Position numbers and translations under genes: made by a program. The notes beneath the pieces were generated by a model. It was given only the letters and a program-made list of their open reading frames with translations, did not search any database and was not told the DNA's origin. From Oceanotoga teriensis (lineage in GTDB: Bacteria; Thermotogota; Thermotogae; Petrotogales; Petrotogaceae), in assembly GCF_003148465.1 (NCBI RefSeq), contig NZ_QGGI01000009.1, positions 24,613-88,612 of the forward strand: a stretch of 64,000 bases of DNA. Direction: 5' to 3'. Shown piece by piece: positions 16,043-24,673 of the stretch (position 1 is the first letter of the stretch; each line of letters opens with the position of its first letter).

Positions 16043-18157
16043 TTGGAAAATAATATTTATTTTAACAGAGAGCTTAGTTGGATTGAATTTAATAATAGAG
16101 TTTTAGAAGAAGCTATGGATAAACAAAATCCAGTACTTGAAAGATTGAAATTTTTAGCTATAACCTCTTCAAATTTAGATGAATTTTTTATGATAAGGGT
16201 TGCCGGATTAAAAGAACAAGTTGAAGCTGGATATGAAAAAAGAGATATATCAGGTAGAACACCTATGGAACAGTTGAAAGAGATATCTATGAATATACAT
16301 ACTATGATAAAAAAACAGTATGATTGTCTTAATAGGTCTATATTACCAATATTAAAAAAAGAAAGAATAAGAATTTTGAATTATGATTTATTAAAAAAAG
16401 AGCAATTGAAAAAAGTAAAAAAATATTATGAAACTATTGTTTTCCCTGTTATAACACCTATGGCAATTGATCAGAGTAGACCCTTTCCAAAATTACCAAA
16501 TAAAAGTTTGAATATAGCTGTTTCTTTGTTTAAAGAAAATGAAAATGAAAAAATAGCAATTTTACAAGTTCCATCTATAATACCAAGATTTTATGAAACA
16601 GAAATTAGTGATGGAACTAAAACTTATATATTGCTTGAAGATATAATAATGAATAATGCAGAAAATTTGTTTCCAGGATATGTTATAAAACATATGTCTC
16701 CATTTAGAATTACAAGAAATGCGGATCTTTCAATAGATGAGGAAGGTGCAGAAGATCTTTTACAAGAGATAGAAAAGTCTCTTGTACAAAGAAAATGGGG
16801 AATGCCTGTGAGACTTGAAGTGTTTAAAAAAATAGATAAAAAACTTTTAGATATTTTAAAAACAATGCTCAACCTTTCGAATTCAGATATATACATGATA
16901 AATGGTCCTTTAGATATTTCAGCTTTTATGAATATAGCATTATTGAATGATTTTGGTTGTTTGAAGTATGAGAATTTTAAACCATCACCACATAAAGATT
17001 TTTTTAATAAAGATATATTTAAAGTTATAAAAAATAAAGATATATTGCTTTTTCATCCTTATCAATCTTTTGAACATGTAGTGAATTTTATTGAAAGAGC
17101 AGCCGAAGATGAAAATGTACTAGCCATAAAACAAACATTATATAGAGTTAGTGGAGATTCTCCTATTGTAGAAGCACTTATAAAAGCTGCTAAAAATGGA
17201 AAACAAGTTACAGTTTTAGTTGAATTAAAGGCAAGATTTGATGAAAAGAATAATATAGAATGGGCAAAAAAACTCGAAAAAGCTGGATGTTATGTTGTTT
17301 ATGGATTAGTTGGATTAAAAGTTCATAGTAAGATACTTTTGATTGTTAGAAAAGAATATGAAGGTATAAAAAGATATGTTCATTTGAGTACGGGAAATTA
17401 TAATGATAAAACAGCAAAATTGTATACGGATATAGGATTTTTTACATCTAAGGAGTCTTTTGGTTGGGATGCTTCAGCTTTATTCAATGTTCTTACGGGT
17501 TATTCTCAACCTCCGGAATGGAAAAAATTTATGGTAGCTCCAATTGGATTACAAGAAAATATAATAAAATTAATAGAAAATGAAATTATGTATGCCGAAA
17601 ATGGGTTTAAAGCCAGTATAATAATAAAAGTAAATTCATTACTTGAAACACCAATTATAGATGCTCTTTATAAAGCATCTCAAAAAAATGTGAAAATAAA
17701 ATTGATAGTCAGAGGTATTTGTGCCCTTAAACCTGGTATAAAAAATTTGAGTGATAATATAGAAGTTATAAGTATAGTTGGAAGATTTTTAGAACATACA
17801 AGAATATATTATTTTAATAATGGAAATGATTTTAAAATATATCTTTCAAGTGCAGATTTGATGCCAAGAAACTTGCATAGAAGAGTTGAAATATTATTTC
17901 CTATAGAAGAAAAGGAATTAAAGGATGAATTATATGATATTTTAAAACTTACCCTTGAAGATACTGAAAAAGCAAGAATTCTTAATTCTGATGGAATTTA
18001 TAGAAGAATTGATAAAAGAGGTAAAAAAAGATTAGAATCTCAAAAAGAATTTATAAATAAATATAAGATAAATTTTAAAGAATCTTTGAATAAGGATATG
18101 AAAGATATGTTAAAACCAAAAAAAGATTTAGAAAGAGATGATAAATATAATATATAA
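16043..18157 (+). CDS. ppk: Polyphosphate kinase 1
   Basis: Reversibly makes inorganic polyphosphate from ATP. The start is the TTG at 16043 (MENNIYFNRELSWIEFN), with GAGGTG seven bases upstream; the GTG at 16034 lies in that site. Ppk1 domains are in order: N-terminal helical domain with RELSWIEFNNRVLEEA, head domain, and two phospholipase-D-like C-terminal domains. The autophosphorylated histidine is in LKVHSKILL. The active-site neighbours HLSTGNYND and the second histidine segment FLEHTRIYYF are present. Length, 704 residues, is normal. Last gene of the ROK-ppx-ppk operon. Confidence 0.95.
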   Translation: MENNIYFNRELSWIEFNNRVLEEAMDKQNPVLERLKFLAITSSNLDEFFMIRVAGLKEQVEAGYEKRDISGRTPMEQLKEISMNIHTMIKKQYDCLNRSILPILKKERIRILNYDLLKKEQLKKVKKYYETIVFPVITPMAIDQSRPFPKLPNKSLNIAVSLFKENENEKIAILQVPSIIPRFYETEISDGTKTYILLEDIIMNNAENLFPGYVIKHMSPFRITRNADLSIDEEGAEDLLQEIEKSLVQRKWGMPVRLEVFKKIDKKLLDILKTMLNLSNSDIYMINGPLDISAFMNIALLNDFGCLKYENFKPSPHKDFFNKDIFKVIKNKDILLFHPYQSFEHVVNFIERAAEDENVLAIKQTLYRVSGDSPIVEALIKAAKNGKQVTVLVELKARFDEKNNIEWAKKLEKAGCYVVYGLVGLKVHSKILLIVRKEYEGIKRYVHLSTGNYNDKTAKLYTDIGFFTSKESFGWDASALFNVLTGYSQPPEWKKFMVAPIGLQENIIKLIENEIMYAENGFKASIIIKVNSLLETPIIDALYKASQKNVKIKLIVRGICALKPGIKNLSDNIEVISIVGRFLEHTRIYYFNNGNDFKIYLSSADLMPRNLHRRVEILFPIEEKELKDELYDILKLTLEDTEKARILNSDGIYRRIDKRGKKRLESQKEFINKYKINFKESLNKDMKDMLKPKKDLERDDKYNI

Positions 18158-18166
18158 ATATATTGC

Positions 18167-18200
18167 ATGACATAATATGTCATATTGTATATTTTATAAT
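18167..18200 (+). promoter_or_regulatory. Palindrome overlapping the promoter of the ClbS/DfsB-like gene
   Basis: ATGACAT (18167-18173) and ATGTCAT (18177-18183) form a perfect inverted repeat with a 3-bp spacer. A TATAAT at 18195-18200 lies 11 bp downstream, so the palindrome covers the expected -35 area. It looks like an operator for a dimeric repressor. Confidence 0.5.
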
Positions 18201-18220
18201 TATATTAAAGGGGTGATTTT

Positions 18221-18742
18221 ATGTCAAGGCCAACTACAAAACCTGATTTAATAGAAGCTGCAAATGAAAGATTTTCAAAACTTTGGAGTTTAATAGATAC
18301 TATGACAGAAGAAGAGCAAAATTCTTTGTTTTTATTTGAAGATAGAGATAAAAATTTAAGGGATGTTCTCGTTCATCTATATGAATGGCATCAAATGGTT
18401 AATAGATGGCATAGAATAGGAACAATTGAGGGAGGAATTCCAGAAGTTCCAGGAAAAGGATATACTTGGAGAACTCTTCCCGACTTGAATCTTGAAATAT
18501 GGAAAAAATATCAAGATGTATCTTTAGATTCTTCTAAAAAAATGTTGAAAGAAAGTCATAAAATGGTTTTAGATTTGATAGAAAGCCATACAAATGATGA
18601 ACTTTTTTCAAAAAAAGTTTATAAATGGACTAAAAGTACTACTTTAGGGGCTTATTTTGTGAGTGCTACTTCAAGTCATTATGATTGGGCTATGAAAAAA
18701 ATAAAAAAACATATCAAATCTCAAAAAAATAAGCCAAGTTGA
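18221..18742 (+). CDS. ClbS/DfsB-family four-helix protein (DUF1706)
   Basis: The 173-residue product matches the DUF1706 pattern. It has RPTTKPDLIEAANERFSKLW at the start, DVLVHLYEWHQMV near residue 50 with the histidine-tryptophan pair, WRTLPDLN near 88, and TTLGAYFVSATSSHYDWA near 147. These are DinB-like four-helix proteins. In ClbS the protein hydrolyses colibactin and protects its host; most others have no known substrate. No biosynthetic cluster is visible here. It has its own promoter with a palindrome and ends in a terminator shared with lpdA. Confidence 0.85.
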   Translation: MSRPTTKPDLIEAANERFSKLWSLIDTMTEEEQNSLFLFEDRDKNLRDVLVHLYEWHQMVNRWHRIGTIEGGIPEVPGKGYTWRTLPDLNLEIWKKYQDVSLDSSKKMLKESHKMVLDLIESHTNDELFSKKVYKWTKSTTLGAYFVSATSSHYDWAMKKIKKHIKSQKNKPS

Positions 18743-18760
18743 TAAACTTGGCTTATTTTT
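18731..18760. terminator. Bidirectional intrinsic terminator
   Basis: AAGCCAAGTT pairs with AACTTGGCTT around a GATA loop (18731-18754), followed by T on the plus strand and preceded by A. It lies between convergent genes and includes the stop codon of the ClbS-like gene. Confidence 0.85.
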
Positions 18761-20136
18761 TATATATGTATTGCCCATCCTTCAACGGCTCTCATAGATT
18801 CCATAACGGCTTCAGATATAGTAGGGTGAGCATGTATCATATTTGCTATATCTTCTGGCAATAATTCAGATGATTTTGCAAGTAATATTTCATGTATTAT
18901 CTCAGTTGCATTGTATCCAGCAATATGAGCTCCTAATATTTCATGAGTTTGAGGTTCATAGAGTATTTTTATAATCCCATCACTTTTTCCTATTGCAACA
19001 GTTTTTCCAGCACCATAGTATGGGAAATAAGCTTTTTTATATTTTTTGTCATTTTCTTTTAAAGCTTTTTCTGTATATCCAAAACTTGCTATTTCTGGTT
19101 CACAATAAACTGCTGAAGGTATGGCATTTAAATTTAATTTGTTTTTTTGCCCTTTTATATGTTCAACCGCAATTTCACCTTCTTTAGAAGCAACATGGGC
19201 TAATTGTGGTGTTTTAACTACATCTCCTATGGCATATATGTTGGATTCATCTGTCTGATAATAATCATTAACCTTTATAAATCCTTTTTCTATTTTAATT
19301 TTAGTATTTTCTAATCCTAAATCATCTATTATAGGGATTCTTCCAACGGCTACAAGTATTTTTTCAACTTTTATTTCTGATATTGAATTATCTTTTATAT
19401 TTTCTAATTTAACTTTTAAAAGATCTTCATAGTTTTCATAGCTTTTTGCTATAGTTGAATTTAATATTTTTATACCATCTTTCTTAAAGGCATCTTTTAA
19501 AATTTTTGCTGTGTCTTCGTCTTCTAATGGAAGTATGTTATCGAGCATTTCTGCTATTGTGACATCTACACCAAAACTTTTCATGACATATGCAAATTCC
19601 ATTCCAATTGCACCACTTCCAATTATTAATATGCTTTTAGGTAATTTTTCTTGCATTAAAATACCTGTTGAGGATAGTATTTTTTCTTCATCGAATTCAA
19701 ATCCTTTTAATTCTCTTGGTTTAGAACCAGTTGCAATTATTATATTTTTTGCTGTTATACTTTTATTTTCATATTTTATAGTATTTTTATCTGTTATTTT
19801 TGCTTGAGAATTTATATAAGTTATATTGTTTTTTTCTAATAAATATTTGACACCATTTGAAAGTGTTTCAGATGCTTTTCTTGATTCATGAAATACTTTT
19901 TTATAATCAAAAGAAGTCAAGTCCATTTTTACTCCTTTATCTATAAATTCGAGCATATTTCTGTATTTTTCTGCTTGACTTATTAAACTTTTTGAAGGAA
20001 TACATCCAATATTTAAACATACTCCACCAGGTTTATCTTTTTCGAATATTATTGTTTTAATTCCGAGTTGACTAGCCCTTATTGCTGATACATAACCTCC
20101 AGGACCAGCTCCTATTATAGCTAAATCAAAATCCAT
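18760..20136 (-). CDS. lpdA: Dihydrolipoamide dehydrogenase (E3)
   Basis: FAD enzyme that reoxidises dihydrolipoyl groups with NAD+ in the pyruvate dehydrogenase complex. The start is the ATG at 20136 (MDFDLAIIGAGPGG), preceded by TAAGGAGG; a longer frame to 20178 runs back into pdhC. The FAD-binding GxGxxG is at residue 9, the redox disulfide is C40/C45 in GGVCLNIGCIPSK, and the second NAD-binding GSGAIGMEFA is near 175. The catalytic pair is HAHPTISE near the C-terminus. There is no fused lipoyl domain. 458 residues, complete. Last gene of the operon. Confidence 0.95.
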   Translation of the reverse strand: MDFDLAIIGAGPGGYVSAIRASQLGIKTIIFEKDKPGGVCLNIGCIPSKSLISQAEKYRNMLEFIDKGVKMDLTSFDYKKVFHESRKASETLSNGVKYLLEKNNITYINSQAKITDKNTIKYENKSITAKNIIIATGSKPRELKGFEFDEEKILSSTGILMQEKLPKSILIIGSGAIGMEFAYVMKSFGVDVTIAEMLDNILPLEDEDTAKILKDAFKKDGIKILNSTIAKSYENYEDLLKVKLENIKDNSISEIKVEKILVAVGRIPIIDDLGLENTKIKIEKGFIKVNDYYQTDESNIYAIGDVVKTPQLAHVASKEGEIAVEHIKGQKNKLNLNAIPSAVYCEPEIASFGYTEKALKENDKKYKKAYFPYYGAGKTVAIGKSDGIIKILYEPQTHEILGAHIAGYNATEIIHEILLAKSSELLPEDIANMIHAHPTISEAVMESMRAVEGWAIHI

Positions 20137-20149
20137 ATTTAAAACCTCC

Positions 20150-21358
20150 TTAGTATAACATTTTAAATGGATTTTCAATTATATCTTTTAAATATTTTAA
20201 AAATTCAGCTCCAGAAGCTCCATCAATTAATCTATGATCACAGGATAAAGTCATTTTCATTATAGGTTTTATCTTGATTTCGCCATTTTCAACAATTGGT
20301 TTTTCGTTTATAGAACCAATTGCCAATATTGCCGAGCCTGGAGGATTTATTATAGCAGTGAATTCTTCTATTCCAAAACTTCCAAGATTAGATATTGTGA
20401 AAGTTGAATTTGTATATTCTTCAGGTTCTAAACTTCCATCTTTTGCCTTTTCTATTAATTGTTTTAATTCGGTATCTATATCTTTTATTCCTTTAAATTG
20501 AGTTTGTCTTATTATTGGAGTTATTAAACCATCTTTTTGGGCAACCGCAATTCCAATATCTATATTTGAGTATTCGATTATATTTTCATCATTCCATGAA
20601 GAATTTATTATTTTATGTTTTAAAATTGCTTGAGATGCAATTTTTATTAAATATGAGTTTAAAGAAACTTTTTCGCCTTTTTTGTTCATTTCTTTTCTCG
20701 TGTTTAATATATTTTCCATATTTACAGATACTTTTAAATAATAGTGTGGAGAAGTGAATTTAGATTCTGAAAGTCTTTCAGCTATTATTCTTCTCTTATC
20801 AGATATTTCTATAATTTTATCTTCACCATCATTTTTAAAGAAACTTGTTTTTTTGTCTTTAAATTCTTCAATATCTTTTTTTATTATTCTGCCATTAGGT
20901 CCAGACCCTTTTATTTTTTTTATGTCTATATTATTTAATTTTGCTATTTTTTTTGCAAGAGGTGATATCTTTATATGGGAACCATCTTCATTATTTTGTT
21001 TTGTGTTTATGTTATTTGTATCTTTTTCTTCAATGATTTTTTCAGTTTTTGTTTTTTCAGATTTATTATTCTCTTTTATTTCATCTTTCAATTCATCTAA
21101 AATTTCCTGTATATTTTCATTTTCTTCTCCAACTATAGCAATTGTTTGACCAACTGAAGCACGTTCACCAGAGTTTACTATTATTTTTAATATAGTTCCC
21201 TCATTCATCGATTCATATTCCATAGTAGTTTTATCAGTTTCTACATCACAGATTATTTGACCTTCTTTTATAGTATCACCTTGGTTTACTCTCCATTTAG
21301 TTATTTTTCCCTTTTTCATAGTTGGGGAAAGAGCTATCATAAATATTTTTTCAGCCAT
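20150..21358 (-). CDS. pdhC: Dihydrolipoyllysine acetyltransferase (E2) of pyruvate dehydrogenase
   Basis: Core of the complex, moving acetyl groups from E1 to coenzyme A on a swinging lipoyl arm. One lipoyl domain at residues 1-78 carries the modified lysine K43 in ETDKTTM. A charged linker (about 85-127) leads to the E1/E3-binding domain at about 131-166 (ISPLAKKIAKLNNID, GPNGRIIKKDIEEF). The acyltransferase domain then ends with the catalytic SCDHRLIDG near 378. 402 residues with a single lipoyl domain is normal for Gram-positive-like complexes. It lies 13 bp behind pdhB. AGGGGGG precedes the ATG. Confidence 0.93.
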   Translation of the reverse strand: MAEKIFMIALSPTMKKGKITKWRVNQGDTIKEGQIICDVETDKTTMEYESMNEGTILKIIVNSGERASVGQTIAIVGEENENIQEILDELKDEIKENNKSEKTKTEKIIEEKDTNNINTKQNNEDGSHIKISPLAKKIAKLNNIDIKKIKGSGPNGRIIKKDIEEFKDKKTSFFKNDGEDKIIEISDKRRIIAERLSESKFTSPHYYLKVSVNMENILNTRKEMNKKGEKVSLNSYLIKIASQAILKHKIINSSWNDENIIEYSNIDIGIAVAQKDGLITPIIRQTQFKGIKDIDTELKQLIEKAKDGSLEPEEYTNSTFTISNLGSFGIEEFTAIINPPGSAILAIGSINEKPIVENGEIKIKPIMKMTLSCDHRLIDGASGAEFLKYLKDIIENPFKMLY

Positions 21359-21371
21359 TTTAAATCCCCCC

Positions 21372-22346
21372 TTAAATGTACATTACTTTTTTTACAGCAT
21401 TTAATATCTTTTCAACAGTTGGTTGTGCATGTAATTCGAGTTTGTGATTATAAGGCATTGGAACATCTTCTGAAGTTACGAGTTCTACAGGAGCATCTAA
21501 GTAATCAAAGACATTTTTATGTATTAACCATCCAATATGAGAGGCAACACTTGCATTTGGCCATGATTCATCAACTATCACGACTCTGTTGGTTTTTTTT
21601 ACAGATTCATAGATGGTTTCTTCGTCAAGAGGTCTTAGAGATCTTAAATCTATTATTTCTGCGTTTATATTTAATTCTTTTAATTTTTCATTTGTTTCTA
21701 ATACTGTTTTCATAGGTTTTGAATAAGATATTATAGTTATATCAGAGCCTTCGGTTCTTTTTATAGCTTTACCAAAAGGAATGAGATATTCATTTTCCGG
21801 TACTTCTCCTTCCCAACTGTACATCATTTCACCTTCAAGGAAAATTACTGGATTATCATCTCTGATTGCGGTTTTTAACATGCCTTTTGCATCTTCTGGA
21901 GTAGATGGTGCCATGACTTTTAAACCTGGAGTATGAAAGAAAAATGTTTGTAAAGCTTGAGAATGCTGTGAACCCAAAAATTCTGCAGGACCATTAGGTC
22001 CTCTAAATACGATGGGAACTTTTAACTGTCCTCCAGACATGTAAAGCATTTTTGCAGCATTATTAATTATTTGATCCATTGCTTGTATAGAAAAATTAAA
22101 TGTCATGAACTCTACAATAGGTCTTAAACCTGCCATTGCAGCACCTATTCCTATTCCTGCAAAGCCCTCTTCTGTTATAGGAGTATCTAATATTCTTTTG
22201 TCTGTGTATTTATCTAAAAGTCCTTGAGAAACTTTATAAGCTCCATTATATTGGCCAACTTCTTCACCCATAAGAATTATATTTGTATCTTTTTCCATTT
22301 CTTCATCGATAGCGGCTCTTATGGCTTCTCTCATAGTTATTTTCAT
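21372..22346 (-). CDS. pdhB: Pyruvate dehydrogenase E1 component, beta subunit
   Basis: Thiamine-diphosphate-binding subunit that, with PdhA, decarboxylates pyruvate and acetylates the lipoyl arm. It has the family segments MGEEVGQYNGAYKVSQGL near residue 26, DTPITEEGFAGIGIGAAM near 54, EFMTFNFSIQAMDQIINNAAK near 79, and GSQHSQALQTFFFHTPGL near 126. The region after GEMMYSWEGEVPE is typical of pyruvate rather than acetoin enzymes. 324 residues, complete. AGGGGGG precedes the start. Confidence 0.93.
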   Translation of the reverse strand: MKITMREAIRAAIDEEMEKDTNIILMGEEVGQYNGAYKVSQGLLDKYTDKRILDTPITEEGFAGIGIGAAMAGLRPIVEFMTFNFSIQAMDQIINNAAKMLYMSGGQLKVPIVFRGPNGPAEFLGSQHSQALQTFFFHTPGLKVMAPSTPEDAKGMLKTAIRDDNPVIFLEGEMMYSWEGEVPENEYLIPFGKAIKRTEGSDITIISYSKPMKTVLETNEKLKELNINAEIIDLRSLRPLDEETIYESVKKTNRVVIVDESWPNASVASHIGWLIHKNVFDYLDAPVELVTSEDVPMPYNHKLELHAQPTVEKILNAVKKVMYI

Positions 22347-22358
22347 ATGTTATCCCCC

Positions 22359-23330
22359 CTAAATAAGAATATCTGTGTACAATTCATTTAAGTCAGGTTC
22401 ATCACTTTTTTCTGCATAATCAGCTGCTTCTTTTGCAATTTTTTTACATTTTATATCTATATCCTCAAATTCTTCTTCTTTGAGCAGATTATTTTTTATC
22501 ATTTCATTTTTTAATATCAAAATTGGATCTTGTGATTTGTATTTTTCTAATTCGTCTTTTGATCTATACTTAGCTGGATCACTTGCAGAATGGCCTTTGT
22601 ATCTATAGGTTTTTGCTTCTAAAAGAACTGGAATGCCATTTTTTGCTTTTTCTATAGATTTTTTTACTGTATCATATACTTCGAGTATATTCATTCCATT
22701 GACTTGTTCACCATACATTCCGTAAGAACCTGCCATTATTGAGAAATCTTGTATCGAAGAAACACGTTTAAAATCTGTTCCCATACCATATTGATTATTT
22801 TCACATATGAAAATAACTGGGATCTCCCATATTTTAGTCATATTTAACGTTTCATGGAAGCTTCCTTGATGTATAGCACCATCTCCAAAAAAGCATAGTA
22901 CTACTCCATCTTCTTTTAAATATTTTATTTTTAGTCCAACGCCTGCTGCAATTGGAATATGTGCCCCAACTATTCCATTACCACCATAAAAATGTTTTTT
23001 TTCATCGAAAAAATGCATGGATCCACCTTTTCCTTTTGAACAGCCAGTTATTTTTCCATATAATTCTGCCATCAAAGAATTTGGAGTCAAGCCGCATGCT
23101 AATGCATGACCATGGTCTCTATATGTTGTTAATACATAGTCTTTTGATAGATTTAAATTTTGTATGGCACCAACTGCAACAGCTTCTTCTCCTATATAAA
23201 GATGAAGAAAGCCACCTATTTTTCTTAATCCATAGCTTTGAGCAGCTTTTTCTTCAAATCTTCTTATTAAAACCATTTTTTCTAACATATCCATCAATAA
23301 TTCTTTATCATATTTTTTTATATCTATCAT
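22359..23330 (-). CDS. pdhA: Pyruvate dehydrogenase E1 component, alpha subunit
   Basis: Binds thiamine diphosphate through GDGAIHQGSFHETLN near residue 160 (GDG...N motif). The substrate-side segment is TTYRDHGHALACG near 78. The phosphorylation-loop-like YRYKGHSASDPAKYRSKDEL near 258 is the PdhA form, which argues for pyruvate rather than branched-chain keto acids or acetoin. 323 residues. It follows the PNPOx-like gene by one base, and AGGGGGG precedes the ATG at 23330. Confidence 0.93.
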   Translation of the reverse strand: MIDIKKYDKELLMDMLEKMVLIRRFEEKAAQSYGLRKIGGFLHLYIGEEAVAVGAIQNLNLSKDYVLTTYRDHGHALACGLTPNSLMAELYGKITGCSKGKGGSMHFFDEKKHFYGGNGIVGAHIPIAAGVGLKIKYLKEDGVVLCFFGDGAIHQGSFHETLNMTKIWEIPVIFICENNQYGMGTDFKRVSSIQDFSIMAGSYGMYGEQVNGMNILEVYDTVKKSIEKAKNGIPVLLEAKTYRYKGHSASDPAKYRSKDELEKYKSQDPILILKNEMIKNNLLKEEEFEDIDIKCKKIAKEAADYAEKSDEPDLNELYTDILI

Positions 23331-23331
23331 A

Positions 23332-23778
23332 TTATTCCCCCCTTAGATCGAGAATATCGTATGCACCTTTCATTGGCTTAAAGTATTTGAAATATAAAAT
23401 TTCTGTTTCTAAGACAACCATATCTGAAACATCTTCATTTATTTTCCAAAAAACTCCAAGTCTGTCTCCCATTATTTCAAGAATTTCTTTTTTTATAGAA
23501 GGATTGTCTATAACATTTATTTTTCCTTTTATATTCATTATTTCTCTAAGATCCTTTTTTTGAAATAACCATTCTATTTTTTGTGAATTGTTTATCTGAT
23601 GTGTTTTTGGGAATGAAGATGCTGTTATTGCATATATATACTCGCCCTTTCCTGGTAATAATATTGGACTCATCCATCTCGAAGTAGGATATCCTTTATC
23701 ATCGATAGTACTCAAAAGTGCCGTTTTAGATTCTTCTATAATTTCTTCAAGTTTTTCCATAAATGCTTTTTTATACAT
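23332..23778 (-). CDS. PNPOx-like FMN-binding split-barrel protein
   Basis: The 148-residue product resembles the general-stress-protein-26 type of pyridoxamine-phosphate-oxidase-like proteins: TALLSTIDDKGYPTSRWMSP near residue 18, then TASSFPKTHQIN, and a long strand region ending in YFKPMKGAYD. Such proteins bind FMN, F420 or heme; the ligand here is unknown. It overlaps the end of lplA by 8 bp and ends one base before pdhA, so it is embedded in the pyruvate dehydrogenase operon. That position suggests a link to the complex or to pyruvate-derived redox stress, but nothing in the sequence shows what it does. Confidence 0.8.
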   Translation of the reverse strand: MYKKAFMEKLEEIIEESKTALLSTIDDKGYPTSRWMSPILLPGKGEYIYAITASSFPKTHQINNSQKIEWLFQKKDLREIMNIKGKINVIDNPSIKKEILEIMGDRLGVFWKINEDVSDMVVLETEILYFKYFKPMKGAYDILDLRGE

Positions 23779-24550
23779 TAATTTCCCCCCTCTTTTCTGA
23801 ATTATTATAAATCCAGTTGAAATTTTTTAATAATTTTATTTTTTTAGACATATAATTATTCAAATTATTTTCTATAAGTGTATAAGATATAATTTTTCCA
23901 TAATAAAATTTTGAATTTATTAATATTTGCTTTTTTATATTTGTTTCATCTATATCATCCGAGATATCTTTTAAATTAGTTGTTTTTGAGTAATTTGAAT
24001 ATATATATTTTTTATTATGATTTATATTTTTTATATTGATTGAATTATTTAATTTGGAAAGATTAGTATTTAAGAGTAATGTTCCATGATGTAAAAATTT
24101 ATTTTTGGATAGTCTAAAAGCATTTCCTGATACTTTTAAATTTTTATAAAATAAACTATTTTTATCATCTTTTGTAAGGGAAATATTGAAGTTTTTTATG
24201 GATTTCATCAAAATATCAAAATTTTTTTCTTTATCATTTAAGTCTAAATATCCTATAAAGCTGTAATTTAAATTGCCAAGATCTTGAAAAACAGTTCCCC
24301 CGCCAGATTCTCTCCTTGCAATTTTTATATTATTTTCTTTTGTATAGTTTATATTGCATTCTAAGAATAAATTTTGATGTTTTCCAATTACTAAACAATC
24401 TGTATTTTTATAAAAAATTATGGAAAAATCATCTTTTTTTATGGTTTCGAATATATAACTTTCAAAAGCAAGATTATAATATATGTCTGTGTTTATGACT
24501 TCATATACTTTTATCCCATAAAATTCACCCCTTTTAAAATATTCATACAA
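23771..24550 (-). CDS. lplA: Lipoate-protein ligase
   Basis: Attaches lipoate to the E2 lipoyl lysine. The LplA/LipM fold shows NLAFESYIFE near residue 26, IGKHQNLFLECN near 55, and the key RRESGGGTVFQDLGNLNYSF near 78, where most relatives have HD in place of QD. A lysine in KNLKVSGNAFR is the expected acyl-AMP-binding residue. 259 residues, lacking the extra C-terminal domain of E. coli LplA. The start is a problem. The good ribosome binding site (AGGGGTG, 24527-24534 region) serves an ATG at 24519 that is out of frame and stops after two codons. The only in-frame ATG is at 24550 with no such site. First gene of the pdh operon. Confidence 0.82.
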   Translation of the reverse strand: MYEYFKRGEFYGIKVYEVINTDIYYNLAFESYIFETIKKDDFSIIFYKNTDCLVIGKHQNLFLECNINYTKENNIKIARRESGGGTVFQDLGNLNYSFIGYLDLNDKEKNFDILMKSIKNFNISLTKDDKNSLFYKNLKVSGNAFRLSKNKFLHHGTLLLNTNLSKLNNSINIKNINHNKKYIYSNYSKTTNLKDISDDIDETNIKKQILINSKFYYGKIISYTLIENNLNNYMSKKIKLLKNFNWIYNNSEKRGEINV

Positions 24551-24570
24551 TATTAGAATTAATTTATTAA

Positions 24571-24576
24571 ATTATA
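24571..24576 (-). promoter_or_regulatory. Probable -10 box of the pyruvate dehydrogenase operon
   Basis: TATAAT on the minus strand, 21 bp upstream of the first possible lplA start. The -35 region is weak (AAGTTA). It is divergent to the DMT transporter promoter. Confidence 0.4.
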
Positions 24577-24611
24577 CTATATTTTAACTTAAATAAAAAG
24601 TATGTTTTAAC

Positions 24612-24639
24612 TTGACTTTAAATTTAAAAGGGATATAAT
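24612..24639 (+). promoter_or_regulatory. Promoter of the DMT transporter gene
   Basis: TTGACT at 24612-24617 and TATAAT at 24634-24639 with a 16-bp spacer. Confidence 0.65.
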
Positions 24640-24673
24640 ATCATTTAATATTATAGAATAGAGAGGATTTAGT

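Noticed and set aside
20274-23563. Long open frames on the plus strand opposite the pyruvate dehydrogenase genes
   Set aside because: They lie wholly opposite conserved genes, have no ribosome binding sites and have low-complexity translations; they are shadows.
24588-24613. TTAACTT repeats as a second Pho-type array
   Set aside because: Only two copies, 13 bp apart, in a region where TTAA is common.
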